Below are positions 19,936 through 28,151 of a stretch of DNA of 64,000 nt, in pieces. Numbering within the stretch: the first letter of the stretch is position 1; every line of letters begins with the position of its first letter. The notes below the pieces were generated by a model that saw nothing but the letters and a program-made list of their open reading frames with translations, did not search any database and had not been told where the DNA came from. The position numbers and the translations under genes are program-made. The stretch is from Ignavibacteria bacterium. Its GTDB lineage: Bacteria > Bacteroidota > Ignavibacteria > Kapaibacteriales > Kapaibacteriaceae. Location: NCBI GenBank assembly GCA_016191145.1, contig JACPPD010000004.1, forward strand, positions 143,139 through 207,138, given 5' to 3'.

Positions 19936-20838
19936 TTACCTACTCATAGTAATTCCCTTGGCGATTACTGAATCTCCAGATCGCAGCACCCAAAGTATCG
20001 GCATGAATTTAGTTGATAAATTTACCTTTAAATCAGTGAAGAAAGGAATTACACCAAACTCATCCGAGCTGTAAATAAGCTGTCCCCGAATATTGAACAA
20101 CTGAATAACTGATGGCGAAATGTCATGCTGTTCTGTATCAATGCGGACATATAAATGGTCATCGACGACTTCAACGACTGCCTTGGTCCCATGAGCTTCC
20201 GTCTCCTGCACTCCCACAGGGAGTATACCGACAAACGAACTCCCAAACCAAATTCCCTGAATAAATTCGTTCGCCCAAGGGTGATCAGGCTCTTGTCGGG
20301 AAACCAAGCCCAAAGAATCGACAAGGTAGTATTGATAAGTTGGAAATAAAGAGTCGGGGTACGCTTCAAATACTACATATTCCTGATAAATGCGACTCAG
20401 CCTAAACTTTCCAAGCACTTCAATGCCAGACAATCCCACGAATTTCATATAGTCAATATTTGGACCATTCTTATATGTAATCCACTGTGATCCAACTGAG
20501 TCACAAAGTCTATATAGGGGATATTCGGTATCACTGCCGGAATACACCTCACCGGTCTTTAAAATCCTATAGGCCAATGTCGTATCGTATGGAGGTCGGC
20601 TATCGATACGGTAAATATATTTAGTACTATTAGAGTCCACGAACTCCTTCAAGTATGCATAATTGTCGACACGTGTTATGTAATTGGGGTTGTATCCATT
20701 AAGCATCTGTCTCAACGAGTCTCTGTAAAAGACAAAATCACATTGTGAACTTGCAATTTGAAAACCAGAAGCAAAAACGACTAATCCAAGTACTATTGCT
20801 CTGGTAAGTGGAGTAATTTGTGTTATTTGCACAATCAT
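19936..20838 (-). CDS. Secreted protein with probable T9SS C-terminal sorting domain, unknown function
   Basis: The 300-aa protein starts at ATG 20838, giving a signal peptide MIVQITQITPLTRAIVLGLVVFASG that ends near SSQ. The frame is open further upstream, but that would add a non-signal leader of 40 residues. The middle region is Tyr/Asp-rich without recognised motifs. The last ~75 residues fit a T9SS-type tail: VVDDHLYVRIDTEQ, then IQLFNIRGQLIYSS, then FMPILWVLRSGDSVIAKGI. It lies 54 bp upstream of the metalloprotease remnant on the same strand and carries the same kind of tail, so both were probably cargo of the T9SS implied by the plug gene. Confidence 0.7.
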   Translation of the reverse strand: MIVQITQITPLTRAIVLGLVVFASGFQIASSQCDFVFYRDSLRQMLNGYNPNYITRVDNYAYLKEFVDSNSTKYIYRIDSRPPYDTTLAYRILKTGEVYSGSDTEYPLYRLCDSVGSQWITYKNGPNIDYMKFVGLSGIEVLGKFRLSRIYQEYVVFEAYPDSLFPTYQYYLVDSLGLVSRQEPDHPWANEFIQGIWFGSSFVGILPVGVQETEAHGTKAVVEVVDDHLYVRIDTEQHDISPSVIQLFNIRGQLIYSSDEFGVIPFFTDLKVNLSTKFMPILWVLRSGDSVIAKGITMSR

Positions 20839-20921
20839 CGTTATAGAAAAAAAAGTGCCATTCTCTACCAAACTTGTTCGGATGATTTTACTAAAACCGC
20901 CCTGCTTTTTGGTGTAACAAG

Positions 20922-21224
20922 TTAAGAGACATTTGACAGTCTTCGACATTGAAACCACCGGGCTTCATATTCCACAGGCGACAGTCCTCCGATTGATGTG
21001 TGTTTCCTGTGTTGATTGTAGAACAGGTGTACCCATCTGTTAATCACTCCTGTTGCATGCTGCACATCGCGGAAGGGAAATTGATGCATGAGTTCTGTTT
21101 TCATCGTTGCCCGGAACGACTCCATAGGAGCATTGTCGGAGCAGTCTGGTATCCCTCACGGTATCTTCCCTGGCGACGCATGATAGTTGTCATTGAGAAA
21201 CGCGACCATATCAGCCAATACCTT
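20922..21224 (-). mobile_element. IS3-family transposase (orfB) C-terminal fragment
   Basis: The reading frame 20922-21125 and the codons just upstream give SDNAPMESFRATMKTEL, the third acidic motif of the IS3 integrase core. HLFYNQHRKHTSIGGLSPVEYEARW follows, the typical end of an IS3 orfB. Upstream the frame reads LADMVAFLNDNYHASPGKIP and then a stop, so the piece is already broken. No ends or orfA are attached. It is a decayed remnant between the T9SS-tailed gene and the LamG gene. Confidence 0.8.
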
Positions 21225-21280
21225 TGAAGCCCGCACCCACTTGCCTATTGAATTCAGACAATGCCGAACTATTAGCTACG

Positions 21281-22501
21281 CTACTTCACCAGCTCGATTA
21301 TCTCCTTCTCGGTGAGAACACGATTGTAAAAAATGAGATCATCGATTGCACCATCAAAACCAATATGATACGGTGCACGTTGTGGGTAAACCGAAGCAAC
21401 AGTTCCCAGATATATTGGAGCCGTCGACGTTGTTGGCTCGATATTAGATTGAAATGGCGATGCAGGGATGCGAGCGCGATCGACGTACAGCACGAGTCTG
21501 TATGAGTCGACAGTTACCACATAATGTCTCCATTTCCCGTCGCGAATCTCTCCATCAATATTCACGCGAGACCACGTTGTGAATCCGTTTCTGAAATATC
21601 CGGCGCAGAGTCGCTTATTTTCAATGAATATACTCCACCCTTCTCCGCTTGGATGAAGGTACTTGGAAAGAATAAACGTGGTGTCGGGAGTCGTCGACTC
21701 AACCTTCATCCAAAACGAAATACTAATTGGCAGTTTGTGTTGCCATTCAGCATCTGGTATCTCAGCTCGGTTCCATTTACCAAAACCCAACGCTGTGTTC
21801 TTTGCACCATTTCTGTCTTGAACAGCAACTGCTCCAAAAACGGAACCATTGGTTTCACTACCACTCACATCAACCACCGAACCATTGTCCAGCGGATAGT
21901 AGGCCACCATGTTTGAATCTAATGTCCACTCACTTTCCGTGAACTGCAGGGACACCGACTCCGTGGCCTCAGTCAGATTGAACCAGCGTCGTTGTTTTGT
22001 TTCGTCAATTCTTTTCACAGAAAAGGAGTACGTTCCGCGCGGGTGATTGAGAAAATAAAAATTACCATCTTCATCGGTGGTTGATATACTACCTGATGAA
22101 GATTCTATCTGAATGTTGCCAACGGGCTCCTTACTTACAGGTTCAAGCAGTCTGCCGACAATCGTTGTTGCCGAAGTGTCGCGCACCCACAACTGTACAT
22201 AGCTAATTTGGGATAATCCCGGCTTCATTGATACAGACGCAACGCCCTGCAGCTTCCCCTGGTAGGCAATCACTGAATAGGTTACCGGCTCGAGGGAGTC
22301 GATAGTTACACTATTCGAAGTGGTAGTGATGTTGCGGTTGAAGGGCTTAGACAACCAAACGTTAAACGAGCCGACGTCAGGCAGCGTTCTGATTACAAGG
22401 GTAGCGTACTTATGCTCCTGTAACCTGCTGTTTGGCTGAGCGTTCAGCACGACTGAAAATGCAGCAACTATGGCTGCAATCAACAATGTGGATCGGTTCA
22501 T
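21281..22501 (-). CDS. Secreted LamG-domain protein with carboxypeptidase-regulatory-like domain
   Basis: The 406-aa protein starts at ATG 22501 with a signal peptide (MNRSTLLIAAIVAAFSVVLNAQ). A first beta domain is followed by a CarboxypepD_reg-like segment (TTIVGRLLEPVSKEPVGNIQIES, then STTDEDGNFYFLNHPRGTYSFSV). A concanavalin-like LamG domain follows: MVAYYPLDNGSVVDVSG, then SISFWMKVES, then GKWRHYVVTVDSYRLVLYVDR, then GAIDDLIFYNRVLTEKEI. LamG_3 domains bind polysaccharide or mediate surface contacts. No T9SS tail is visible; the gene ends right after the LamG domain. It runs leftward, away from the first lepA 5' copy. Confidence 0.85.
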   Translation of the reverse strand: MNRSTLLIAAIVAAFSVVLNAQPNSRLQEHKYATLVIRTLPDVGSFNVWLSKPFNRNITTTSNSVTIDSLEPVTYSVIAYQGKLQGVASVSMKPGLSQISYVQLWVRDTSATTIVGRLLEPVSKEPVGNIQIESSSGSISTTDEDGNFYFLNHPRGTYSFSVKRIDETKQRRWFNLTEATESVSLQFTESEWTLDSNMVAYYPLDNGSVVDVSGSETNGSVFGAVAVQDRNGAKNTALGFGKWNRAEIPDAEWQHKLPISISFWMKVESTTPDTTFILSKYLHPSGEGWSIFIENKRLCAGYFRNGFTTWSRVNIDGEIRDGKWRHYVVTVDSYRLVLYVDRARIPASPFQSNIEPTTSTAPIYLGTVASVYPQRAPYHIGFDGAIDDLIFYNRVLTEKEIIELVK

Positions 22502-22560
22502 AATTGTTCTCCTTTGTTCGTTTTGCAACTTCGGAGAAAAATGAACTCTGCGCACCCATA

Positions 22561-22694
22561 CAAATACTCAACAACAAAACAGACCCCATAACAAGCTATT
22601 TTTGTAATTCTATAATGACTAACTACCGCAACTTCTGCATCATAGCACACATCGACCACGGTAAAAGCACGCTCGCCGACAGGTTGTTGGAAAG
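22561..22694 (+). repeat. Direct repeat of the lepA 5' region, left copy
   Basis: These 134 bases match 25295-25428 with only two mismatches (both in the ACC-C/A-C stretch near 22586). The copy contains a TATTTTTG promoter-like element (22597-22604), the lepA start codon (22615) and the P-loop codons. Together with the right copy it brackets about 2.6 kb of inserted DNA. Confidence 0.95.
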
Positions 22695-22704
22695 AAAAAA
22701 TTAA
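22615..22704 (+). pseudogene. lepA: Truncated lepA 5' end (29 codons)
   Basis: ATG 22615 opens the same reading frame as intact lepA ([20 protein letters not shown]). The frame leaves homology after the first Arg of LLER and stops at 22704 after Lys-Asn. It keeps the G1 P-loop but nothing else, so it cannot be a working LepA. Because the upstream element is duplicated too, a 29-residue peptide could be made. Confidence 0.85.
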
Positions 22705-22719
22705 CCGTTCCCCAAAACC

Positions 22720-22747
22720 ATGCCGGGTATCTCTTGATACCCGGTAT
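22720..22747. repeat. Dispersed hairpin repeat, copy 1
   Basis: The 12-base arms are ATGCCGGGTATC and GATACCCGGTAT around a TCTT loop. This copy has one change in the right arm (GGTAT for GGCAT) relative to the other four, which preserves pairing as G-T. It sits just inside the left lepA repeat, at the start of the inserted island. Confidence 0.9.
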
Positions 22748-22799
22748 CATGATTGTGGTGGCTTTCAATACCGCATTTTCGAGTGTTGGCGTGTCAAAT

Positions 22800-23000
22800 T
22801 TAATAAGACAAACTGCACCGCAAATTCTTTCACCCTAATCCGCTTTGCTTCCACGCCTCCACCACACAATACATTTTTGCCTGCATTGCCATCGCACCAC
22901 TTTCGTATGCTGTTGCACGAAGTAAATTCATCATTTCGTTGAATAAATGATGCACATGCTGGGGTGGATACGAATAACAGATGTATTTGCTGGGGCGGAT
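22800..23000 (-). mobile_element. IS66-like tnpA 5'-end remnant, copy 1
   Basis: Read on the minus strand, this stretch contains FNEMMNLLRATAYESG, then MAMQAKMYCVVEAWKQSGL, then (after a frame slip) VKEFAVQF. The EAWKQSGLxVKEFA pattern matches the helix-turn-helix start of IS66-type accessory proteins (TnpA). Homologous but more decayed pieces occur at 35515-35595 (minus) and 36333-36490 (plus); with the latter it shares an upstream segment ending ACATCTGTTATTC. The element family is assigned only from this short motif. Confidence 0.5.
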
Positions 23001-23330
23001 ACCCCTTCACCATGGAGTGACCTGCGGTACTCAATAATGGCATCGCGTTCTTCAGGGAGGATCGCACTTGCCTGTATGCGTGGCGCAGGCTTGTGCGCCG
23101 TGCACCGCTGGTCATGACGCCACCGGTCGAACCGACTCTTGTGAATCTTGGCCCATGTTAATAGGTGTTGCATCGGGATCTTCGTGCGCACACGCAAAGA
23201 CTCCAGCGTTGCTACAACGTCACGGCGCACTTCTTCGGGGAAACCGGAATCTTTAGTTCTAAGCGCTCTCGAAGAATTTTCACCTTCTCCTCTGGTGTGA
23301 AATTCTTCCGACGTTTTTCTGCTGACATCA
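22931..23330 (-). mobile_element. Decayed two-ORF transposase remnant (IS3-like)
   Basis: From ATG 23330 leftward the sequence reads MSAEKRRKNFTPEEKVKILRERLELKIPVS, the standard beginning of an IS3-type OrfA, then stops. In another frame it continues FPEEVRRDVVATLESLRVRTKIP, then LLTWAKIHKSRFDRWRHDQ, then ASAILPEERDAIIEYRRSLHGEG, which resembles the N-terminal part of the partner transposase. The homology is lost where the IS66-like remnant begins. No catalytic residues remain. Confidence 0.6.
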
Positions 23331-23709
23331 CTATTCCATTGGTTGCAATTCCGCATCAATCTATTGCTTACTATTTACTCTTCGAAGTCCTACTTGATCA
23401 GAAGCAGGGCACAACATCTGCCCGATTGTCGCATTAACCTGAGAACAAAGGGGTCAGCATGGTCCGGAACGGGAGGCAATATGCACCATAATCTTGTGGC
23501 AATACGCTATTGAATCTACAAGCGATTTTGCATTCTCAACGCTTGGTTTACTTTCTCTTCACCTGATGGAATTTCATTGCCCATATACACGTGAAAATTA
23601 TTTTTTTACTGGAGTTTTTTATATTGACTTGCATTTATTTCCGTAAAAACCCGTGGGGTTTGGAGGTGTAGATGCTAAACCATTTTCAATATTATTAGGA
23701 GTTTGACTT
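23001..23709. other. Region of transposase debris and leader of the lipoprotein gene
   Basis: The left part is the transposase remnant described separately. From about 23440 to 23709 no gene is seen. The stretch is AT-rich, with T7 and T6 runs near 23600, and probably contains the promoter of the lipoprotein gene. An AGGAG ribosome binding site at 23697-23701 lies 8 bases before its ATG. Confidence 0.5.
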
Positions 23710-24601
23710 ATGCAAAACGTTCTTTTTAGCCTCGGAAGTGTACTCTGCATTTCGCTTATGTTGAGTGGGTGTACGGACACACAAACGTCGTCACCAGTAT
23801 TGTCAGGAGAGTCTGGTAAGCGGGGGGGGGTATAAAGGGGAGATCATGTCGGCATATCCTTCGCTGAGCGAGACTGGGGCATGGCATAATACGGGATGCG
23901 ACACTATTTTAGCTTCTGTTGATACTAACAATATTCCACAAACACCGACAGACAGGTGGACCACGTATCAAAAACATGGGAATCGCGGTATTAGTCTAGT
24001 TTATGGAGCCGACACATCCTATCATATTACAGGGGAGTCTGACACTTTTGCCGCGTACATATCAATCACAGAGCGGACAAACAATATTGGTTATGTCTTC
24101 TCCGATTCACGCGCCAAGGCCTCAACTTACTCTGTTTGGAGCTCGGCAGTTTCCTCTCAGGATGCAGCAATTCTGGATTCGATTGGCGCATTTTTCAATG
24201 CATACTCAGCTTCAGGAAAAACATACGCGCAAATTGCGCAAGACTTCTCAGCTAAAGCGTCTTCACTCATCACATACTACAATTCTCTGACCTGGCCTGA
24301 CAACACTGGCGAAGTGTCTGGAGGTGCACTCTACGTGATGCAGTCGAGTACGAACCTTTGGAAAGAATGGCTTGACAGCAACCCAAGCAAACAGAATTTG
24401 GGACCGCAGGCTATATATCAAGTGGTACAGGCCGATGCTGCTGGTTACCTTATTGGATGGACTGTTGCGGTGATTGATGAGTGGAGTTCTAGTGGAACAC
24501 TTAATATTAACAATCAAGGCAAGAGGATGGGAAAGGGCGTAGATGGGGCAATTTATGCTAGTACAGGCGGCTGGTTTGGGAAAATTTGGGGAAAGAAGTG
24601 A
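23710..24601 (+). pseudogene. Lipoprotein with G9 homopolymer frameshift, possibly phase-variable
   Basis: ATG 23710, with an AGGAG site 8 bases before it, opens a lipoprotein signal peptide (SLGSVLCISLMLSGC, lipid Cys21). The frame enters a run of nine G at 23822-23830 and stops about 16 codons later at a TGA. A tract one G longer, or two shorter, would join the signal in frame to the long frame that ends at 24601 (GYKGEIMSAYPSLSETG and onward), giving an intact lipoprotein of about 295 aa. The mature protein has no recognised domain. It contains an Ala/Ser-rich helical middle and a Gly-rich C-terminus (MGKGVDGAIYASTGGWFGK). The G tract may be a contingency switch or a sequencing or assembly error. 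It is coupled to a small membrane protein downstream. Confidence 0.7.
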
Positions 24602-24792
24602 AAGCGTTCCGTACAATATTAGCTTGGGCTTTTTATCTTTTTCTAACCAACGAATTGATAAACTTAATCTCAGGAGGTTTGTTTAGGTTTAATACGTCAT
24701 TTGAAACGTGGTCTGCCAAGGCCAGTGTTTATTTGGCTGGTGGCGTTGCCATGTATTTCATTTTTAGAAAAAAGGCGGTTGATTCCAGGTAG
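24598..24792 (+). CDS. Small two-helix membrane protein coupled to the lipoprotein gene
   Basis: The start is GTG 24598, which overlaps the lipoprotein stop as GTGA, so translation is probably coupled. The 64-aa product has two hydrophobic segments (about residues 6-26 and 42-57), with a short polar loop and a basic C-terminus (FRKKAVDSR). No family is recognised. A small membrane protein overlapping an exported protein gene can be an immunity or export partner, but nothing in the sequence proves this. Confidence 0.65.
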   Translation: MKAFRTILAWAFYLFLTNELINLISGGLFRFNTSFETWSAKASVYLAGGVAMYFIFRKKAVDSR

Positions 24793-24828
24793 TAAATCAG
24801 AAGTTCACACGTAGAACACTTGCCCTGT

Positions 24829-24859
24829 CAGGCTCCAGGTCGGTTACACTTGGAGCCTG
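24829..24859 (+). terminator. Terminator-like hairpin after the lipoprotein cassette
   Basis: Nine-base arms CAGGCTCCA and TGGAGCCTG pair perfectly around a 13-base loop, followed by TCTTATTTATA. It lies 37 bp after the small membrane gene and would end the two-gene transcript. Confidence 0.75.
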
Positions 24860-25294
24860 TCTTATTTATACTTGGGCTGGTCCAGCAAATTCGACACTCA
24901 ACATCGCAAAACGTTATTTGCGAATGTACACACCTTCTAATTCAACCGATATAGAGTTTCCGATCGTCGAAATAAATCGACGTTGATTGTAATATTCTAT
25001 ATAATGCTGGGTGTCGAAACGAAGATGTCCTTGATGCCTTCCAGGATGCCATGATCATAGGAGGTTGATCATTCACTTCGTCGACGCGCCAAAGAATGAT
25101 TCGGCGCAAAAATTGATTCATGACAATGGCAGGTAGACACCTCCCGACTGTACCCATGTAGGTGATGTGGCAAGACCACATCCTGTTGGGAGCTGGTGGA
25201 GAAAAGGTCGGGACAATTTCAGCTAGCTGTGGCTAAGCTTTAATCGATGCCTCGTACACAAATGTCTCCCTATAATGACCGGCAGGTTACGAAG
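24860..25294. other. Intergenic region between the lipoprotein cassette and intact lepA
   Basis: Apart from the IS3 fragment (24942-25181) nothing coding is seen. The last ~110 bases before the right lepA repeat show no resemblance to the sequence before the left repeat, so the duplication begins sharply at CAAATACTC. Confidence 0.5.
24942..25181 (-). mobile_element. IS3-family transposase (orfB) catalytic-core fragment
   Basis: The minus-strand frame from 25181 reads MWSCHITYMGTVGRCLPAIVMNQFLRRIILWRVDE. This is recognisably the first catalytic block of IS3 OrfB (normally V-W-x-x-D-I-T-Y, then L-F-S-R-R-I-V-G-W), with the catalytic Asp replaced by His. After that the homology fades. Orientation matches the C-terminal fragment at 20922-21224, so the two could be halves of one split element. 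It ends about 110 bp before the right lepA repeat. Confidence 0.6.
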
Positions 25295-25428
25295 CAAATA
25301 CTCAACAACAAAACAGACCACCTAACAAGCTATTTTTGTAATTCTATAATGACTAACTACCGCAACTTCTGCATCATAGCACACATCGACCACGGTAAAA
25401 GCACGCTCGCCGACAGGTTGTTGGAAAG
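25295..25428 (+). repeat. Direct repeat of the lepA 5' region, right copy (attached to intact lepA)
   Basis: These 134 bases match 22561-22694 with two mismatches. They supply the TATTTTTG element (25331-25338), start codon and first ~27 codons of the intact gene. The offset between copies is 2734 bp. Confidence 0.95.
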
Positions 25429-27151
25429 GACAGGACGGGTTTCTGCACGGGAGATGATTTACAATCAGATCCTCGACGATAATCCGCTTGAACAGGAACG
25501 GGGAATTACCATTAAGCTGCACGCCATTCAAATGGATTACACTGGCGTCGATGGAAAGTCCTATAAGCTTAACCTCATTGATACTCCGGGACACGTCGAC
25601 TTTTCTTACGAAGTTTCCAGATCGCTTCATGCATGTGAGGGGGCTTTGTTAGTGGTGGATGCAACGCAGGGAGTAGAAGCGCAGACAATATCTAATTTGT
25701 TTATGGCGCTGGACCAAGGCCTTGAAGTTATTCCCGTTATTAACAAAATTGACTTGCCAAGCGCGGCAACAACAATCGACAATGTAAAGCAGCAGGTTGT
25801 GGATCTGATAGGCTGCAAGGAAGACGAGATTATTCTTGCTTCTGCAAAAGCAGGGATAGGAATTGATGAAATCCTCGAAGCAGTTGTAAAGCGCATACCG
25901 CCCCCTTCAGGAAATCCCGATGCACCATTGCGAGCGCTTATCTACGATTCGGTTTTCGATCCGTACCGCGGCGTGATTGTGAACGTGCGCGTGTTCGACG
26001 GAACGATGCGCGAAAAAGACAAAATCCGGTTTATGAATCTGGGGCAGACATACGAATTGGATGAAGTTGGAGTTCTCTTCATGCAACGTCAGCGCACTGG
26101 CGTATTGGAAGCTGGCAACGTGGGTTACTTTACAGCAGCTATCCGGCGCTTGCAGGACACGAAGGTGGGCGATACCGTCACGCTGGCAAACAAACCGTGC
26201 GAAAAGCCCATTGAAGGTTTTCGAGAAGTGAAGCCAATGGTGTTCTCGGGAATCTATCCTGCCGAGTCAGACGACTTCGAGAATCTGCGCGAAGCATTAG
26301 GGAAGCTTACACTCAACGATGCGGCAATCTCCTATGAGCCGGAAACATCGTCGGCGCTGGGCTTCGGTTTCCGTTGCGGATTCCTTGGATTGCTGCACAT
26401 GGAAATCGTTCAGGAAAGGCTCGAGCGAGAGTTCAATCAAACAATCGTTACCACAGTACCAAATGTCCGCTATCGCGTAGTTTCTAACAAAAATGAAGAA
26501 GTGTGGGTCGACAATCCATCGCAGCTTCCCAATCCAACATTAATCAATGAAATTCAGGAACCGTTTATCCGCGCGCAGATAATTACGCCAACTGAATTTA
26601 TCGGAACGATTATAAAGCTTTGCATGGACAGGCGCGGCACCATGCTCGGACAGTCGTATCTAAGCGCCGACCGTGTTGACTTGACGTTTGAACTCCCCCT
26701 CGCAGAAGTTGTATTCGATTTCTACGATAAACTCAAGAGTAATACAAGGGGCTATGCATCGCTCGATTACGAGTATGCAGATTACAAAGCCGGTGATTTG
26801 GTTCGTATGGACATTCTCCTAAATGGTGAGCCCGTAGATGCATTGTCGAGTATTGTGCACAGACAAAAAGCGCACGACTGGGGTAAAAAGTTGTGTTCAA
26901 AACTGAAAGAATTGATTCCGCGTCAAATGTTCGAAGTTGCAATACAGGCTGCAATCGGCGCAAAGATTATTGCACGAGAATCTATAGCTGCCATGCGAAA
27001 GAATGTTATTGCGAAGTGTTATGGTGGAGATATTTCCCGCAAACGAAAATTGCTTGAGAAGCAGAAAGAAGGCAAGAAACGCATGAAACAAGTCGGCAAG
27101 GTCGAAATTCCTCAGGAAGCATTTCTTGCAGTTTTATCACTTGATAAATAA
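25349..27151 (+). CDS. lepA: Elongation factor 4 (LepA)
   Basis: This ribosome-associated translational GTPase acts in back-translocation and in initiation or assembly fidelity. The start at ATG 25349 gives a standard 600-aa protein; the frame stays open upstream to 25247, but that extension is not LepA-like. G1 is AHIDHGKS at residues 11-18, G3 is DTPGH and G4 is NKID. Domain II/III follow, and the LepA-specific C-terminal domain contains [18 protein letters not shown] and ends [21 protein letters not shown]. Its first 80 bases and the promoter-like sequence are duplicated 2.7 kb upstream, next to inserted DNA, yet the gene is intact. Confidence 0.97.
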   Translation: MTNYRNFCIIAHIDHGKSTLADRLLERTGRVSAREMIYNQILDDNPLEQERGITIKLHAIQMDYTGVDGKSYKLNLIDTPGHVDFSYEVSRSLHACEGALLVVDATQGVEAQTISNLFMALDQGLEVIPVINKIDLPSAATTIDNVKQQVVDLIGCKEDEIILASAKAGIGIDEILEAVVKRIPPPSGNPDAPLRALIYDSVFDPYRGVIVNVRVFDGTMREKDKIRFMNLGQTYELDEVGVLFMQRQRTGVLEAGNVGYFTAAIRRLQDTKVGDTVTLANKPCEKPIEGFREVKPMVFSGIYPAESDDFENLREALGKLTLNDAAISYEPETSSALGFGFRCGFLGLLHMEIVQERLEREFNQTIVTTVPNVRYRVVSNKNEEVWVDNPSQLPNPTLINEIQEPFIRAQIITPTEFIGTIIKLCMDRRGTMLGQSYLSADRVDLTFELPLAEVVFDFYDKLKSNTRGYASLDYEYADYKAGDLVRMDILLNGEPVDALSSIVHRQKAHDWGKKLCSKLKELIPRQMFEVAIQAAIGAKIIARESIAAMRKNVIAKCYGGDISRKRKLLEKQKEGKKRMKQVGKVEIPQEAFLAVLSLDK

Positions 27152-27155
27152 ACAA

Positions 27156-28151
27156 ATGAGTTTTTTACAACAACTGATGCCGAGAGCTTTGGCAACACGG
27201 ATGGCAGCCCGACGTGAACGAAAAGCTAACCAAAGAAAACCCGAGACGTTCATCGAACACGTTTGGTCGTGGATTAAAACAATCGTGTGGGCGCTTACAG
27301 TCGTTACAATAATCAACGGCCTGGCTCTGGCTTCGTTCGTTGTTCCAACTGGCTCTATGGAGTCTACGGTGCTAGCAGGTGAGTTCTTGTTCGTTAATAA
27401 AGCTATTTATGGTCCATCCACGCCGCAGATCATTCCCTTTATCAACCTTGCTCTCCCCTTTTACAAATTGCCCCCTATCATCAAACCCGAACAAGGCGAT
27501 GTAATTGTATTCATCTTTCCTGGTAATCGAGACCAGGCAGAGCCCGACAATTTTGAATACTACCTAAAACGATGTGTTGCTGTAGCCGGTGATGTATTGG
27601 AGATAAAGGGTGGACGCGTGTTTGTTAACAACAAGGAATTTCCATTGCCTAAAACTGGTCAGTTTTACCAGCTTACCCCCGAGGAACGTGCAGCGCAGTA
27701 TGAATCGGAACGATACCGCACGTTCCCACCCGGCAAGGGCTGGACGCGGGACAACTACGGTCCGCTTCGTATTCCAGGCGAAGGTGATAACATTTTACTG
27801 TCGCGCGACAATATTCACGAGTGGGCAACATTCATCCGCCGTGAAGGGCATTCGGTAAACGAAGATAGATTGCTCATCGACGGCAAACCTGTTTCATCAT
27901 ACACCGTTGCCAGAGATTATGTGTTTGGCATGGGCGACAATCGTGATAACTCACTCGATTCGCGGTTCTGGGGGTTTATTCCGGAAGAAGATGTTGTTGG
28001 TACTCCCATCATGGTGTATTGGTCGATGCCTGTTACCTCAAACCGGGAATATGTTCGTTTATCGGATGGCTCTTATGAACCAAAACCGCTCACTTTGTTT
28101 GAGCGCATTAAGGCAGTTCGTTGGTCGAGAATCGGAACGTTCATTCATTAA
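27156..28151 (+). CDS. lepB: Signal peptidase I (first of two)
   Basis: This inner-membrane serine/lysine protease removes Sec signal peptides. The start is ATG 27156, 4 bp after lepA, giving 331 aa. A transmembrane helix (about residues 40-62) precedes PTGSMEST with nucleophile Ser67. The general base Lys138 is in YYLKRCVAVAGD. The late box is GMGDNRDNSLDSRFWG. A long insert between the two catalytic regions (residues ~82-110 and ~165-215) is common in Bacteroidota-type enzymes. It overlaps the second signal peptidase gene by 31 bp. Confidence 0.95.
   Translation: MSFLQQLMPRALATRMAARRERKANQRKPETFIEHVWSWIKTIVWALTVVTIINGLALASFVVPTGSMESTVLAGEFLFVNKAIYGPSTPQIIPFINLALPFYKLPPIIKPEQGDVIVFIFPGNRDQAEPDNFEYYLKRCVAVAGDVLEIKGGRVFVNNKEFPLPKTGQFYQLTPEERAAQYESERYRTFPPGKGWTRDNYGPLRIPGEGDNILLSRDNIHEWATFIRREGHSVNEDRLLIDGKPVSSYTVARDYVFGMGDNRDNSLDSRFWGFIPEEDVVGTPIMVYWSMPVTSNREYVRLSDGSYEPKPLTLFERIKAVRWSRIGTFIH

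Noticed and set aside
22504..22614. Extended frame upstream of the left lepA stub
   Set aside because: It is only the open continuation through non-coding repeat sequence; the lepA start is ATG 22615 by comparison with the intact gene.
25247..25348. Upstream extension of intact lepA to ATG 25247
   Set aside because: The added residues are not LepA-like and cover the repeat's promoter-like sequence; ATG 25349 gives the standard 600-aa protein.
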